The notes under the pieces are model-generated. The model was not told the DNA's origin. It saw only the letters and a program-made list of their open reading frames with translations, and did not search any database. The position numbers and the translations under genes are program-made. 64,000 nucleotides of DNA from Undaria pinnatifida (Eukaryota > Sar > Phaeophyceae > Laminariales > Alariaceae): assembly GCA_012845835.1 (NCBI GenBank), contig JABAKD010000019.1, positions 791,501 through 855,500 of the forward strand, in the 5' to 3' direction. Positions 11,110 to 22,119 of this stretch are shown here, piece after piece. The number at the start of each line of letters is the position of its first letter. The stretch's first letter is position 1.

Positions 11110-12860
11110 CAAGCTGCGTGGAACATTGGATCTGTGTGTCATTTAGGATATGGTGTTTGTGAATTAAACCTGGTTGTTAACACACAGCTTGACAATTTTT
11201 ACAGAAAATCGTTCGCGCGTGTTACATATTCGATCCTCATGAAGGATAGTCTATAGGTCGGTGACTCCCGTGGATGTTGTCAGGGTCAAAAGGACCATTT
11301 TCCATAGTATTCATTCTGTGCACTGATACTATAGTCTAAAGCCCGCATAGAGGGTAGGTAATGAAATAGTTGACGTGATATTACTAGACTAGACTATATG
11401 ACCATTGACATGTGGTCAACAGAACCCGCATAGAAGGCAGAGTATTATTAATAGTACATACATTGTATAACGTACGACAAGTCACACGCCACGCGCTGCC
11501 ATCATGAATCAGCCATTACACGAGAGGGCTGGCGAACCACAGACGGGCTGCATGTATGTCCGGTGCCGGATGTCTACTACAGTAGCTGTTCAATTCTTTC
11601 GTCAGCAAGATCCGTGGGTGTTGTTCTCGTCGTCGGCTTGTCTGGGTTGTTCCAGGTAAGACTTCGTACGGCTGGCTGTGCTGCTGTGCTCGTCACTGGA
11701 TTGAATCGCATGAGTTCAACCGCGTTTTTTAATCGACCCGACGGCGCGACTCGCCGTCCAATCAAATAATTCACCCAGATGCTCGAACAAGATCTTGGCG
11801 TTTTTCTGACGGCATGTCACAGACTGCCCGGACAGTCGGCCAGTCTGCCACAAACGCAGAAGACCGCCACTCGTAACACTCATCAAGGCATCTTACATCT
11901 AAGACAAGCTACTCGGTAAACTACGAAAAAAGGTAAGCCTAGCCTCGGTCTCGTCGTCGTCTCGTCGTCTCGTCGCTCGGTATCGCCCAATGTTTGCTGC
12001 GCGCTGTGAGGGCCGCACATCGCGTGAGGGGCGTTACGAGCAACTTCTGTTTACCGTGCGAGCACTGCCGGTTTTTACTGGTGTTGTTATCAACTTAGAC
12101 TATATTTCACTTGTTTATAAAGGCATGGAGCTCGCAGGAAAAATAACGCTGGCTTCTTGGTTGTAGATGTCGCCAAGCAAAGTCCGGTCGACTACCCGGG
12201 GGGGGGGGGAAAGGTAGAACGTCGGACGTACACACCACGCCACACCACCCCACATTCGATGAGTTCGATCACAAGGATGGACATGCCGCCGGTGGACGCT
12301 TGAACGAGCGGCTGACGCACACGATTTGTCGCGGGAGTTGGTGTTGGTGTCCGCAACGAGGGAAAGCTGACCCTGCACCTCTAGGTAAACCTTTTAGCAC
12401 TATACATTCATAGTAGAGGGGGAGCTTTGGGCTACGTACATCCCGTACGATCATGCAAGCTCTTGCCAGTGAATCGCTGCCAATGGGAGGATGTGGTCTC
12501 GCTCGACCCACGACTATCGCGAAAGGCCTTGCTCCTTGAGAGCTATGGCTAGCTCTATGCTGTTTTATGTTCCGTACAAGATTTGTGCCGAGTGTTTTTC
12601 TAATCTAGTCTGGTTGTTTTATGTACGTACGAGTTGCTATCGCGACATGTTCTAGTCCACGGGACTGCATGGACATACCAACCCCAGCTTACTTAGCGTA
12701 GCTATACCTCACACACAGTACGCGCTCTAACGCGATTGAAGAGGAGAAAACGCACAGCTTCCCCTCCCGCCGGCCTCTCCCAGTCACTGCTGTACGGCAA
12801 TGTACGTTCCTACTGCAGCGGCGGATACCGATATCGGTTCAACACACCAAACTCTCGTCG
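11110..12860. other. Intergenic DNA upstream of the duplicated gene, copy A
   Basis: About 1.75 kb without a convincing gene. It includes a (TCGTCGTC)-like stretch near 11950 and a poly-G run near 12200. A possible donor-like CAG/GTAAGA at 11655-11663 reads GTTAGA in copy B, so it is not conserved. The promoter of the downstream gene should lie here or in the 5' part of 12860-13180, but no core element was fixed. Confidence 0.45.
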
Positions 12861-13018
12861 ACTTGCTGCGTCGAGCTGCACATATAGTCCATATATATAT
12901 ATCGTGAGCAAACACTACCGTTTACTTTGCTGCGTGGTACATTGCGCGTCTGCTGTTGCTTGCCTTGTTCTCCGCCCGGCTATCGAGAAAATCATGATGG
13001 CCATCCAGCGCCCACTCT
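12860..13018 (+). repeat. Degenerate duplicate of first-exon region, copy A
   Basis: The stretch around CGTCGAGCTGCA to the TTGCCTTGTTCTC segment and the following CATCCAGCGCCC resembles 13091-13215, which holds the first exon. The shared order includes a TTGCTGC segment, a CTTGTTCTC segment and a short Met-rich reading start. It carries an early stop at 13018-13020. It looks like an old tandem copy of the 5' exon, and includes an (AT)n run. Confidence 0.6.
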
Positions 13019-13181
13019 GATGCTTGCCGATTCTTATCACGCATAATATTGGTTAAGCCCTCCAAAACAAACGCCCGCTGAGTATTGTTGCGTCGAATTG
13101 CATCGTGAACAAATGCGATCCTCTGCGTATGGTTTGCTGCACGACTGTCTGTCGCTTATCTCTTGTTCTCCAGACGTTGGT

Positions 13182-16100
13182 ATGATAACCATGAAGACCT
13201 CCATCAAGCGCCCCCTCCTCTGGGTGGTCCTCTTGTCCCTGCTAACGCCAGCCATATGCTTACCCGACTGGCTAGAACGCATCATCATGTGAGTCGTTGG
13301 TTCTACGTACATACTTTTGCAAAATAGGTACTGATGAGCATACACAACACATTCTACATGCATAGCATGGCAGCGGTACGTACAGAACAGCGCGCAGACT
13401 GAGTGACTGGCTATCGAGATTGATTGTTAGCTTTTAATCGTTGTTTCCTAAGCTTAGTCTGGGTAGGAAATAGTTCCGTGGCGGCGGCTCTTATCGCCAA
13501 ATGAGAGGAAATCACAAAATCTTAAGCTTACCGAAATTCAAGTGGGTGGCCGCTCACGCCAGCCTTGACAGTGACCCTCTTACCGTGCGGCTACCGTACC
13601 CTTGGCTAGTCGTGGTTCTAAAGGAAACATCGCTTCAAGAAAGATTCGACGTTATCACGATACTACGTCAAGAATATCATCGGAGGAGTCGCCGGCTTAT
13701 AGACTATATATACTAGACTATATGTATATTCTCGACGGCCAATGAATTAAATGCTATGTACAACACGCGCGAAAGACGCAGCAGTACAAAATAACACGCG
13801 GCTTTCAAAGCCAGGCATCGTCCAAATTTTTACCGAGGTGCCTTTTTATAAGTTTGGGAAAGTTACACTTGTACGATACCATCCATTTCCTATTACTAAT
13901 TGTTTTAACTTCTCACGATCCCCGAGGCGGTTTATTCTTACTTTTGCAACACTCGAGTGTGCAGTTTCGTCGCGATTGCTTTCTGAGGTTGATCATCGTC
14001 GTGTCATGATCCCTAACCCCAACCCTAACCCTATTTCGACGTCAGCCGCTTAAACCTTTTTGTGACTCAGAAGAGAAAAACAAAATCGAGAAAAAGTGAT
14101 GATTACCAAAATTTTACCACAAGAAGCAATGTTGGGGTGGTGGGGCATGCTACTGTACAGGTGCACCGTGTCTTGTTTTCTTAGGCTCCTTCCTCGCTTA
14201 CGTAGGCCTATACCTCGCACAAATAACGTTTTGGAGAAAATTAAATAAGAGCTACCCGATTAACAATCCCATGGGCCTGAGTTTACAACCAAACATAATA
14301 CTTCGTATATAATCTAGTTTATGGACTAGTCTATATTGCAAAAAAAAAAATGAAATTCCGACGATTTGGCGCAAAGAAGCGCCCTGTTATTTTTTCTCAG
14401 GAAATGGCTTAGCCGAAAAAAGTGCTATTAATGCCTCTATAGTAAGCACGCGTCCTGCAAGACACGTGTGCTGCATGGGGACAATGGTACTGTGCTGATG
14501 GCCGCTTTTCCGACTGTAGATTAGTTTTCGTCGTTTTCAGTTTGTTCGCTTCACTTGGGTCTCAAAAGGGTTAAGATTTTCGGTACGCGGCACAAAACAA
14601 TAGTACCACTCTGGCGGACGCAACTTCGGGCACGGACGAAACGGCGCAGGAAGAAATGAACCGCCGAGAAAAGGCAATACAGTAGCAGTGGGGGGTCTGT
14701 TTATTAAGGCGACATAATGCGAAGGAATGTTGACCGCCGTATGCCGAGAGGCCGCCCGACTCGTGGGCATAGACATATGTATTAGTCAGAGTAACAGTCG
14801 TGATAACCGATTTCAACCGCATTATATCGAGAGGCGGCATTATTCTAACCGCATTATATGGGCCCCGGTACAGTAACTGCTGTATGTGGCGCGAGTGGAT
14901 TGGAGCACCACCGTTCTCCGGGCAGGCCGAAACACCGTAGTTGTCTATGGCAAACTTTCTGATAAACTTACAAAACACTGTATCTAACAACCACGTTGTT
15001 TCCGACTCTTCTGCTTTGTTTCGTCGCGCTTTCGACAGAATCACTAAAACAGTGTTCCGAAGACATTGCTGTTCCCACCCTTTCAGCTATTTTGTGATTT
15101 ATATGATATATTTGTAAAAACACATACCTGGTATTGCTTGTTGATTGAAAAGCATCAATTGGCGACCGACTTCTTGAAGGAAATTCTACGACTCCGAGTC
15201 AGTTTGTCCAATATATCCTAACTCTAACGCTAACTCTAACTCTATCCCAACCCCTACCCCCTATAGCCCTATCCCTAGCCCTAATCATAACTATTAGTAG
15301 TACTCGGATGTGCGGTTTCATCTTGATTACGTCGCTGCAGGGCTCCAAGCCTGGCCCCGAGCCAGTACAAGACAGATAACTCACCATCCACTGGCAGCAG
15401 CAGCACCAGCAGCACCGCGGCTAACACCAACAACACCAACTCGGACACCGGCTCCGATATCGACGAGTTCTACATCCTTGACGAACAGGCTCCAGTCGAA
15501 TCGTGGGTAGTTGCTCATCACACTACCGCGCTAGCCTACGATGCGGCCTTAACTCGTCATCTCAACAACGACAACCAGATTGTCGCGCCGGACGGTGCGG
15601 TTGGAGAAACCCCTTTGCCTCGTACGGGGAACGATATCAATGCGGTAGTGGAAACCCCCATGCCCCAGACAGGAGAGCCCGACGGGCACTACCTCGACAG
15701 TGAAGAGGTTCCGGTCAGAGCATGGACGGCAGCTCATCATGACACCGCGGTAGCCTTCGACTCGGCCTTGGCTCGTCATCTACAGCTCGAGGAGGAGGAG
15801 GAGGACGAGTTTGTCTTGCCTTACGATGCCCTAGGAGAAACTGTCGCGCCCCAGACAGGAGAAGAACCCGAGACAGAGGAAGAAGAAGAAGTAGACGCAG
15901 CGTGGCAAATGCAGCTGGCGCAGTTCGCTACTACTCTACTCCTCGCGTGCTTCGGGTTCAACGACGAACCTCGGGCGGGTTGCGGCGGCGGCGGTGGCGA
16001 CGGCGGCGGCGGCGGAGGTGGTCGTGGTCCAGAGAGACGAGAGGGTGGCGGTGAGAGCGGTCGAGGCAGGAACACCGGTGATAGCGTCGGCAGTCCTGGG

Positions 16101-19100
16101 AGGGTTCGCAACAGTGAGGAGGATGCTTCGATCTTCGACCAGGTTGGAGATACCTTTGACGTTTTCATGTCCAGGCTGGGCCGGGGGATGATGGACGCGC
16201 TAGGCTTCAAAGACACTGACGATAATGATCACAGTGATGGCCCGCTCCCCGAGTCTTCTGCCGGACGCATCGCTCGCTGGCGCAAATACGCCACTTCTTG
16301 GTGCTGGCAAGCACACCATGTCACCCGGGCGACCGTACGAGGTTCGGAGAGGGATCTTGACACGCACCCACGCGAGAGCTGGATCACCACACGTGATTCT
16401 AATAGAGATCTGGACACGCTCGGGTGGGACATGCGACGCCTGAGTCTGAGATGCAACGTGACCTCAAGGATTCAGCGCATTGTCAAGAAGTTCCTCGAAA
16501 GCTGTCCGGCTATCGGCTACACGCAGGTACTAATCATATTAATACTATGTGAAGGCTGAAATACGCAGTACGAGATGTTCCGCGTAGTGCGATATGTTGA
16601 GCGATGATCCAGCTTGTCAAGAAGAAGTTTGTTGAAGCTATCCGCTTATATATGTCGTACACCAAGGTAACGTTAGTATTATTCCAGATACGCTTTTCAC
16701 GATATGCCCCGTGCATAGTACGATGTCTCAAGCGACGATGCGCGGCTGGCAGTATCGATGATTTCCTCGAAGGCTATCCGGCTATAGGCTATGTCCAGGT
16801 ATGGTGGGGTGATATTTTGCCGAACTGGACAGAGTCATACATCGGACGTTCTGAGCGCATTCAAAATTAGCCTTTCCCAAACGTTACGTAAGACACACTA
16901 TATTCCAGCGTGCCGGGCGACTATATAAGTACGACGAAAGCTTTGGGAGCGCATGCAAAGTGCGTTTCTGCAGCAGTTCAGGGTGCACCCGCATGAAAAC
17001 CGCCTATTACTATAACATGAGTGGAAGCTCTGTGCGGATTGTGTTCGCGCTCTGACCTTTTAACACCAAGACATTACGCTTAATATATAGTTGCTCTGAC
17101 GACGAGATTCCGTTCTTTGCTCTACTGTGCATGCCAGGGCTTCGATTATGCCTGCAGCGCCATCCTCAAGGCAACTGGGTACGACGAGATATATACCCTG
17201 GAGTTGTTCAACGCCTGGGCAACGGCAGCGGGGCGGGTGGTGACCGACGAGAACAACCGCCGAAAGGCAAGCACCCTAAGTTATCGGTTCAATACTGTTT
17301 CGTAGAGATGGTGCTATGGATTTACCATGGTTTCGTGGAGCGATTGGTATGGATTTACCGTGGGTTCGCCGAGCAAATGAATATTCGGATTTTTCTTTAC
17401 CGTAGTTACATCGAGCAAGGTTTATGGGTTTACCGTAGTTTCGTCGAAGGGTATGTTGAGCTTAAGCTTCATTTTTCAGGAAAGCCTATAGGGAGGGGTG
17501 TACACCAGCGCTCGAATCACGTCCCACGTGGGCTGGACGTCCTCAACGAGCAGCAATGGATGTGCTATCCAACTGTTATGGTTGCGCTTGCCATCTGACA
17601 ACGATCAATCACCTACAGCACCACCACCAGAAAAAGAACAAGAAAAATAACAAGACAAATAACAAGAAACAGAAAACCAAAATACCAAGGAAGCCTACGC
17701 TCGTAGGCTGCCTCTATCCATTCATAATCATTTACACAAAACGTTTTTTTGTTGTCACATCCAACCTAACCATTATAAACCACCTCATTCACTGCCGCAG
17801 ACAGTCCTGTTCGCCACAGACAAGCGCAGCCGCACCACTCGCCAGATTGTGTTTTGGAATATTCCGTGATGGGCATACTAGACGTCACGCCTCTCTAAGT
17901 TAGCGCCAAACAGCCACCCCCCCCGCCCCTGCATGCCTTGATCTAGGTATCTCAGTACGCCTTTGACATGCGCAGTCGCGCGGTGCAAGACCTTCTAGAG
18001 AGAGACGCGATGATGGACATCAAACGCCTCTCCAAAGCCGAGCAAGGGAGCACCCTTTACACCCATGTATTCCACACGTGAGGACCTTGAATTCGACAAA
18101 ATAAGGAGAGTACGGTCTAGTTCGACGCGCGAGTCGACACGGGACGAAAGGGCTGACGTAGGTTTGCCACAATAGTGAAGACACATACCTGCATAGTGAC
18201 CCTGTGTCTGAGCTACGTCTACAGCTACCAGGAAAATAATTTCATCGCAACGTGTCTCGTGCATGTGCTAAAAACAAAAACACCGGCGCAAAACTCTGAG
18301 TTCAAGAACACGCGCATGCCTGAATCACAACCAGACCTGGCAAGCGAGACAAACTGCAGAAAGGTACAGTATATTCACTCATTCATTAATTGATGTACCT
18401 GGTATTTACGTGATAAAATTCGCAGACAAGAGCGATCTAGGTTAGTCACCTGCTCATGACCCCCTCCCCCTCGCCCCTCGATGTTGATATGTGCCTACTT
18501 GACGTCGGTACTTGTACGCGCCTGTACGGCATTTGTGTATACACATGTAGGTGTATTTCGTCAATGTGCGCTAGAGTGGAACTGCCCGAGGTCGTGCAGT
18601 TGGTGATCATCGACAAGACCCTCAAGGCCGGCGTAAACGGGGCCGGAGTTAGCGCTTGGGTAGCGACCGCTCTCCTCTCAATCGCGCAGAAGGACGCCAA
18701 GATATCGCTCGACCAGAACGTGAGTTGCCTATAGTAGTGACATGTAAGTGTGGCGTTATAGTATAACATTAGTTTTGGTTGCCCTCCTCCAATGCGTGAG
18801 AGTACAATGAATGAGCTTTCAACATCGATGATCACTTATAAGCATGACCAGAAAGCACAAGAAAACCTATCATTTTCATACCAGGTATCATGCAGTCACG
18901 TAAATCACACGAGATACCTGGAAGCTAGCGTTCGGGTAAACAACAGCCCAGTTCTGCTCTCCATAGCTACCGCCGTGAAGGACGCCAAGCTACATTGTGT
19001 CGCAAGACAAGAAGCATGGGTGGCTATTGACGGACGCGTTTAACTCTAATTCGTAGTACCACCGTGGACTAAAATATAAGGACGAGTAGTTATTAGTACC

Positions 19101-20078
19101 AACACCCCAACGGTTCTTATATTTACGTCACAGTTGTATGTCAAGCTGCCATGGTACTATGGTGTCGTTGTGTGCTTCTGCTTCAGGTAGACTATGGTCG
19201 TTGTCAAGTCGCTGTTGCTGACCTAAAATGCGGCTGTATATCGTCCGCATCTAAGTCAGAGACTGCTGTAATTCCTTGTTATGTGTGCCATCCCAACATG
19301 TGCAGCATGAGCCAATTCAAGGTCGATCGATCACAAACATTCTCCGAAAGCATTGTAGAAGAAAACCAAGGGCATCCTACCAAAATGGATTCCTATGCAC
19401 ACACTCTCATTCGTCGTTTCACCTCCACATCATACATCAATGTAAGCCTGCACAAGTGTGTCAATACCAACGACCCACGTCTTTGCTTAGCACTGTAGTG
19501 GCGTCCTTCGTATGTGACTTTACGAAGTATTCGTATCTCTACCTTCGGTACCCTCCCCTCCCCTTCCCCTATCTCTCAATCTTCGGTGCTCCCATCCTCT
19601 GCCCCAATACTCCCCCCCCCCCCCTCCCTCAATTTTCGGTGATCTCTATCCCTTCTCGTCTAATCTCAATAGTCGGTACTCTTGCCTCCTCGTTCTCTTC
19701 CCTCCCTCCTTCCATATCTCAATATATGTGCCTTCCTCCCCCCCCTCCCCTACATATCCCCATGTTCCGTATCCCCCCTCAAAAATCCTTCAATTCTCAA
19801 TACGCCCCCTCAATATTGGATACCCCTCCCCCAATTTTCGATACCCCCAACCATAAATTCAATATTCCCCTCCCCACAAACTGAGTACACCCCCACAATG
19901 TTCGATACCCTCCCCCGCCCTTGCATGTGTGTTGTGGCTGTTTGACCGTCCTCAGCTGAGCAAGGGCCAGGTGCTAGATAAGGCTGCTGCAAAAGTTTCT
20001 TCGTTCTCTGATCTTGAGAAGGCTGCCCACACTACGCTGCCCTCCTTCATCAGGGGCTATCGCAGGGCTCTCCTCTGA
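13182..20078 (+). CDS. Unrecognised seven-exon gene, copy A (about 625 aa, predicted secreted)
   Basis: Exons by eye: 13182-13288, 15341-16526, 16733-16798, 17138-17266, 17956-18077, 18575-18719, 19956-20078 (TGA). All junctions keep phase and total 625 codons. Exon 1 encodes a lysine/arginine start and a hydrophobic run (LLWVVLLSLL) like a signal peptide; the start may instead be the second ATG at 13191. Exon 2 is acidic. It contains two related modules (15487-15705 and 15706-15900) sharing PV..W..AHH.TA.A and GET..P.TG, then poly-Glu, a hydrophobic stretch near 15925-15960, and poly-Gly. Exons 4 to 7 encode helix-like sequence with NAWATAAGR, LPSFIRGYRRAL and similar segments. Intron 4 starts AAG/GCAAGC, a GC-AG type. 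Exon 1 is protein-identical in copy B, and exons 6 and 7 carry few changes, which supports constraint. I recognise no family. Secretion is inference. Confidence 0.6.
14011..14034. repeat. Short telomere-like stretch (CCCTAA type), copy A
   Basis: CCCTAACCCCAACCCTAACC matches the complement of TTAGGG repeats with one change. It lies in intron 1. Confidence 0.7.
15217..15288. repeat. Degenerate telomere-like stretch, copy A
   Basis: A run of CTAACT, CTAACG, CCCAAC, CCCTAT and CCCTAG hexamers about 50 bases before exon 2. It is a decayed CCCTAA array that also provides a pyrimidine-rich region upstream of the acceptor. Confidence 0.65.
15396..17237. repeat. Identity tract 1 between gene copies (A side)
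   Basis: I see no base difference and no indel between 15396-17237 and 39702-41543 (constant offset 24306). This covers most of exon 2, introns 2 and 3, exon 3 and most of exon 4. Differences resume on both sides immediately. Introns are as identical as exons, which points to recent homogenisation rather than protein-level selection. Confidence 0.8.
16450..16800 (+). repeat. Triplicated mini-exon plus intron units, copy A
   Basis: Three degenerate units, about 16450-16600, 16601-16735 and 16736-16800, each hold an AAG.AGTT.CTCGAA.GCTAT-like coding stretch followed by a GT donor. The introns after units 1 and 2 also resemble each other. Unit 1 is the end of exon 2 and unit 3 is exon 3. Unit 2 (exon-like 16602-16666) would be 65 bases with CGA TGA at its start, so splicing it in would stop translation. 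Confidence 0.65.
17310..17460. repeat. Degenerate repeat of about 40 bp in intron 4, copy A
   Basis: Four imperfect units carry TTTACCGTAGTTTCGTCGAG-like sequence. The copy B version (41617-41765) differs in unit spacing. Confidence 0.6.
18174..18855. repeat. Identity tract 2 between gene copies (A side)
   Basis: I find no difference between this stretch and 42780-43459 (offset 24604), which includes exon 6. In copy B the tract starts at the right end of the MITE. Confidence 0.7.
18880..19030 (+). pseudogene. Degenerate duplicate of exon 6, copy A
   Basis: The stretch encoding LLSIATAVKDAKL, with GTGAAGGACGCCAAG, resembles the exon 6 segment with CAGAAGGACGCCAAG. No in-phase splice sites fit, so it is read as a decayed exon duplication within intron 6. 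Confidence 0.4.
19530..19925. repeat. Pyrimidine-rich degenerate array before the last exon, copy A
   Basis: Repeats of the type TCAATATTCGATACCCCC with C-rich spacers fill about 400 bases and end about 30 bases before the last acceptor (CGTCCTCAG at 19955). The plus strand is strongly pyrimidine-rich, so in the transcript it forms a very long polypyrimidine tract. Confidence 0.85.
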
Positions 20079-20204
20079 TGCTATCAATAGAGTGCCCCGG
20101 GGAAATTGTTCTCATAAAGTCTTCAAGGGCACTGACTGTTAACAGCAGCATCATCGGGGCTACAGGTACTACTTGCAGTAGTAGTGCCTATGCTGCCCTT
20201 GAGT

Positions 20205-21125
20205 GATGTTTCGTGGATGGATTCGATTTTCTGTTGGTCCACTCCATATGCATGCTGACCGTGAGACGTGAACAGTGGATGGATTCCATGTTTGGTCGCC
20301 TGTATACTTATGGTGGGCCTGAGAGAAGTTTAGTGAACGGGTTTGGTGCTGTTGGTCCCCTAGTTTGGAGAACATGCTTGGGGTGACCGTGGGAGATGGA
20401 CAGGGTATGATCTCGGTGTCGTGGTGTGCTGGTCCCCTGTTTCCTATGTGGTGACCGTGAGGGATGTTACAGTCTTATAGTCGCGCCGTGAGATGGTTGT
20501 TTGAAGCATCAAGTATCGAAATAGCCTACATCAATCGGAACACTACAGCAGTATATACTAAATATCGTACTTGTACGTACTCGTCGTGTAAAGGACACGT
20601 TTTTTGGGGGGGAGGTCGAAAGGACGTTACGTTGATCACGATTGAGAGACGTGTGGTGAACGGATTCGATGCAGTTGCTCCCCTATATGCTTGGTTGATC
20701 AACGTGTTGTGCTGGTATGTGTTAGTAGTGGATGTGTTCGATATGTTTCCCCCTACATGCTTAGATGATAATTTTGTGTCGGAGATGCTACTATTACAGT
20801 GGTACACGCCGACCGTGGGAGATGTTTGGTGGAAGGATTCGATGTGTTGACTCCCTGTATGCTCTTGGTTGCTTCTGTGATGAACTTTGTGTGCAGTCTT
20901 TTCTATACATTATCCCTTCGTCGGGCTTTGCCCAGGGCTACTATATAGTGACCTTGAGACGTGATTGGTGGACACGTTCGTTGTGTTGCCCCCTTGTCGA
21001 TACGATATTGGCCACATTAGTGACATTAGTGGGTGGATTCGAGATATATTGGTGACAGTATTTGTGGATGGATTCGAGATATGTTAGATCCTCTGTATGC
21101 TTGGTTGACTGTGTTGATGCACTCT
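20205..21125. repeat. Degenerate 55-70 bp satellite downstream of the gene, copy A
   Basis: About a dozen imperfect units combine GACCGTGAGA, a GTGGATGGATTCGATGT-like core and CCCCTGTATGCTTGG. Unit length and order vary. It starts about 130 bases after the stop codon of the gene. Open frames through it are shadows of the repeat. Confidence 0.8.
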
Positions 21126-22119
21126 GTGCGCGAAAGGGCGGATTCCGTGCGTTGTACTCTCCGATATACTCGGTCGATAGCGTTACGTACTGCACCTCTT
21201 GCAGCGCTGGGAATAAATCACCTACCCGTACGATCATAACTACAAGGGGCTTCTTTATATACCGCACACAGCATGCCCAAAAGAAAGCGTTTATGATCAC
21301 GACCAGCTTGGTACTGTATGAACCAAATAATGCCAAGGGATGTCGAGTCCTGGTTCAGGTAGGTAGTTGGAGTTGTATGCTTCGTTCCTACAGCCCTTTG
21401 CGGCAATTTTTCTTGTTTTCTTGAGCTTCCAAAAGCGTCTGCTTTCCAATTGCGTATTTTCGGCGTGTACCACCGCGGGCTAGCGGGAAAAAGATCTCGA
21501 TCATACGATACTACAATAAAGGAATTTAGAAAACGGATCAAGGGAATTTGGAAAAAGGGAAGAAGTGTGATCAGGGCTTAACAGTAAATAACGTTGCCAG
21601 TAGAAAGTGTATCGCGACATTACTGTACGTAGTCGTCGTCTGTACATGTATGTGAAGAATGCAGTACCGTTTGGCTGAGAAATTGTGCCATGCGTTGATT
21701 GCATAGTGCCATTGTGGACCACAATGCTGTACGGTGTGCTATCCTTTGGGACGAGGTGCCGCTAATTTAGCAGTCAGATATTGGCGAGTATTCTCAAGTG
21801 GTGCTACCCCGATTTGTCTTGTTCCTGGTCTGTTGTTGCTTCGTTCGATTTCGTCATTTGTATGGCTGTATATACAACGAAGGAAACAACCCGTCGATTG
21901 AGACGTGGCTTTGTGAAACACGACGCGGTGCCGCATGCCGTCCGTTGAAATGGGTGTCCTACGATGCTCTGTGGTGTGCTGTCCTTTGATATGTGCTGCA
22001 TGTTCTCCCATTTGTCCATATAAATACCGTATACATCACTGTAGTATAGCGTGTGAGAGCCAATCGTCCGGTTGCATTGGCTCAGTAAATGAAATTACCT
22101 CGAAAATTATCATTGTCTG
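21126..22119. other. Unassigned DNA between two tandem arrays, copy A
   Basis: About 1 kb, matching 45716-46719, with no conserved coding frame or RNA gene recognised. Several short stretches resemble the preceding satellite. Confidence 0.45.

Larger units (their letters stand above)
13289..15340 (+). other. Intron 1 of the duplicated gene, copy A
   Basis: The donor is AT/GTGAGT and the acceptor CGCTGCAG/GG. About 2.05 kb holds two telomere-like stretches and several open frames on both strands. Those frames differ from copy B mainly by amino-acid-changing substitutions, so I do not call them genes. The AT|G split codon (Met) supports the junction. Confidence 0.55.

Noticed and set aside
13501-13716. 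71-codon frame in intron 1, present in both copies
   Set aside because: At least seven of its positions differ by amino-acid-changing substitutions between copies, and it lacks in-phase splice sites, so no constraint is visible.
14571-15044. Antisense frame of about 157 codons in intron 1
   Set aside because: The copies differ by length and by amino-acid-changing substitutions, and no known motif is present.
15821-16216. Antisense proline-rich frame of 131 codons, identical at 40127-40522
   Set aside because: It is the complement of the Glu/Gly-rich part of exon 2, and its identity between copies is explained by the identical DNA.
19134-19190. Possible alternative last exon encoding a short hydrophobic tail (acceptor CACAG, stop TAG)
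   Set aside because: It is in phase with exon 6, but exon 19956-20078 has a better acceptor and a longer, more protein-like sequence; kept only as a possible splice variant.
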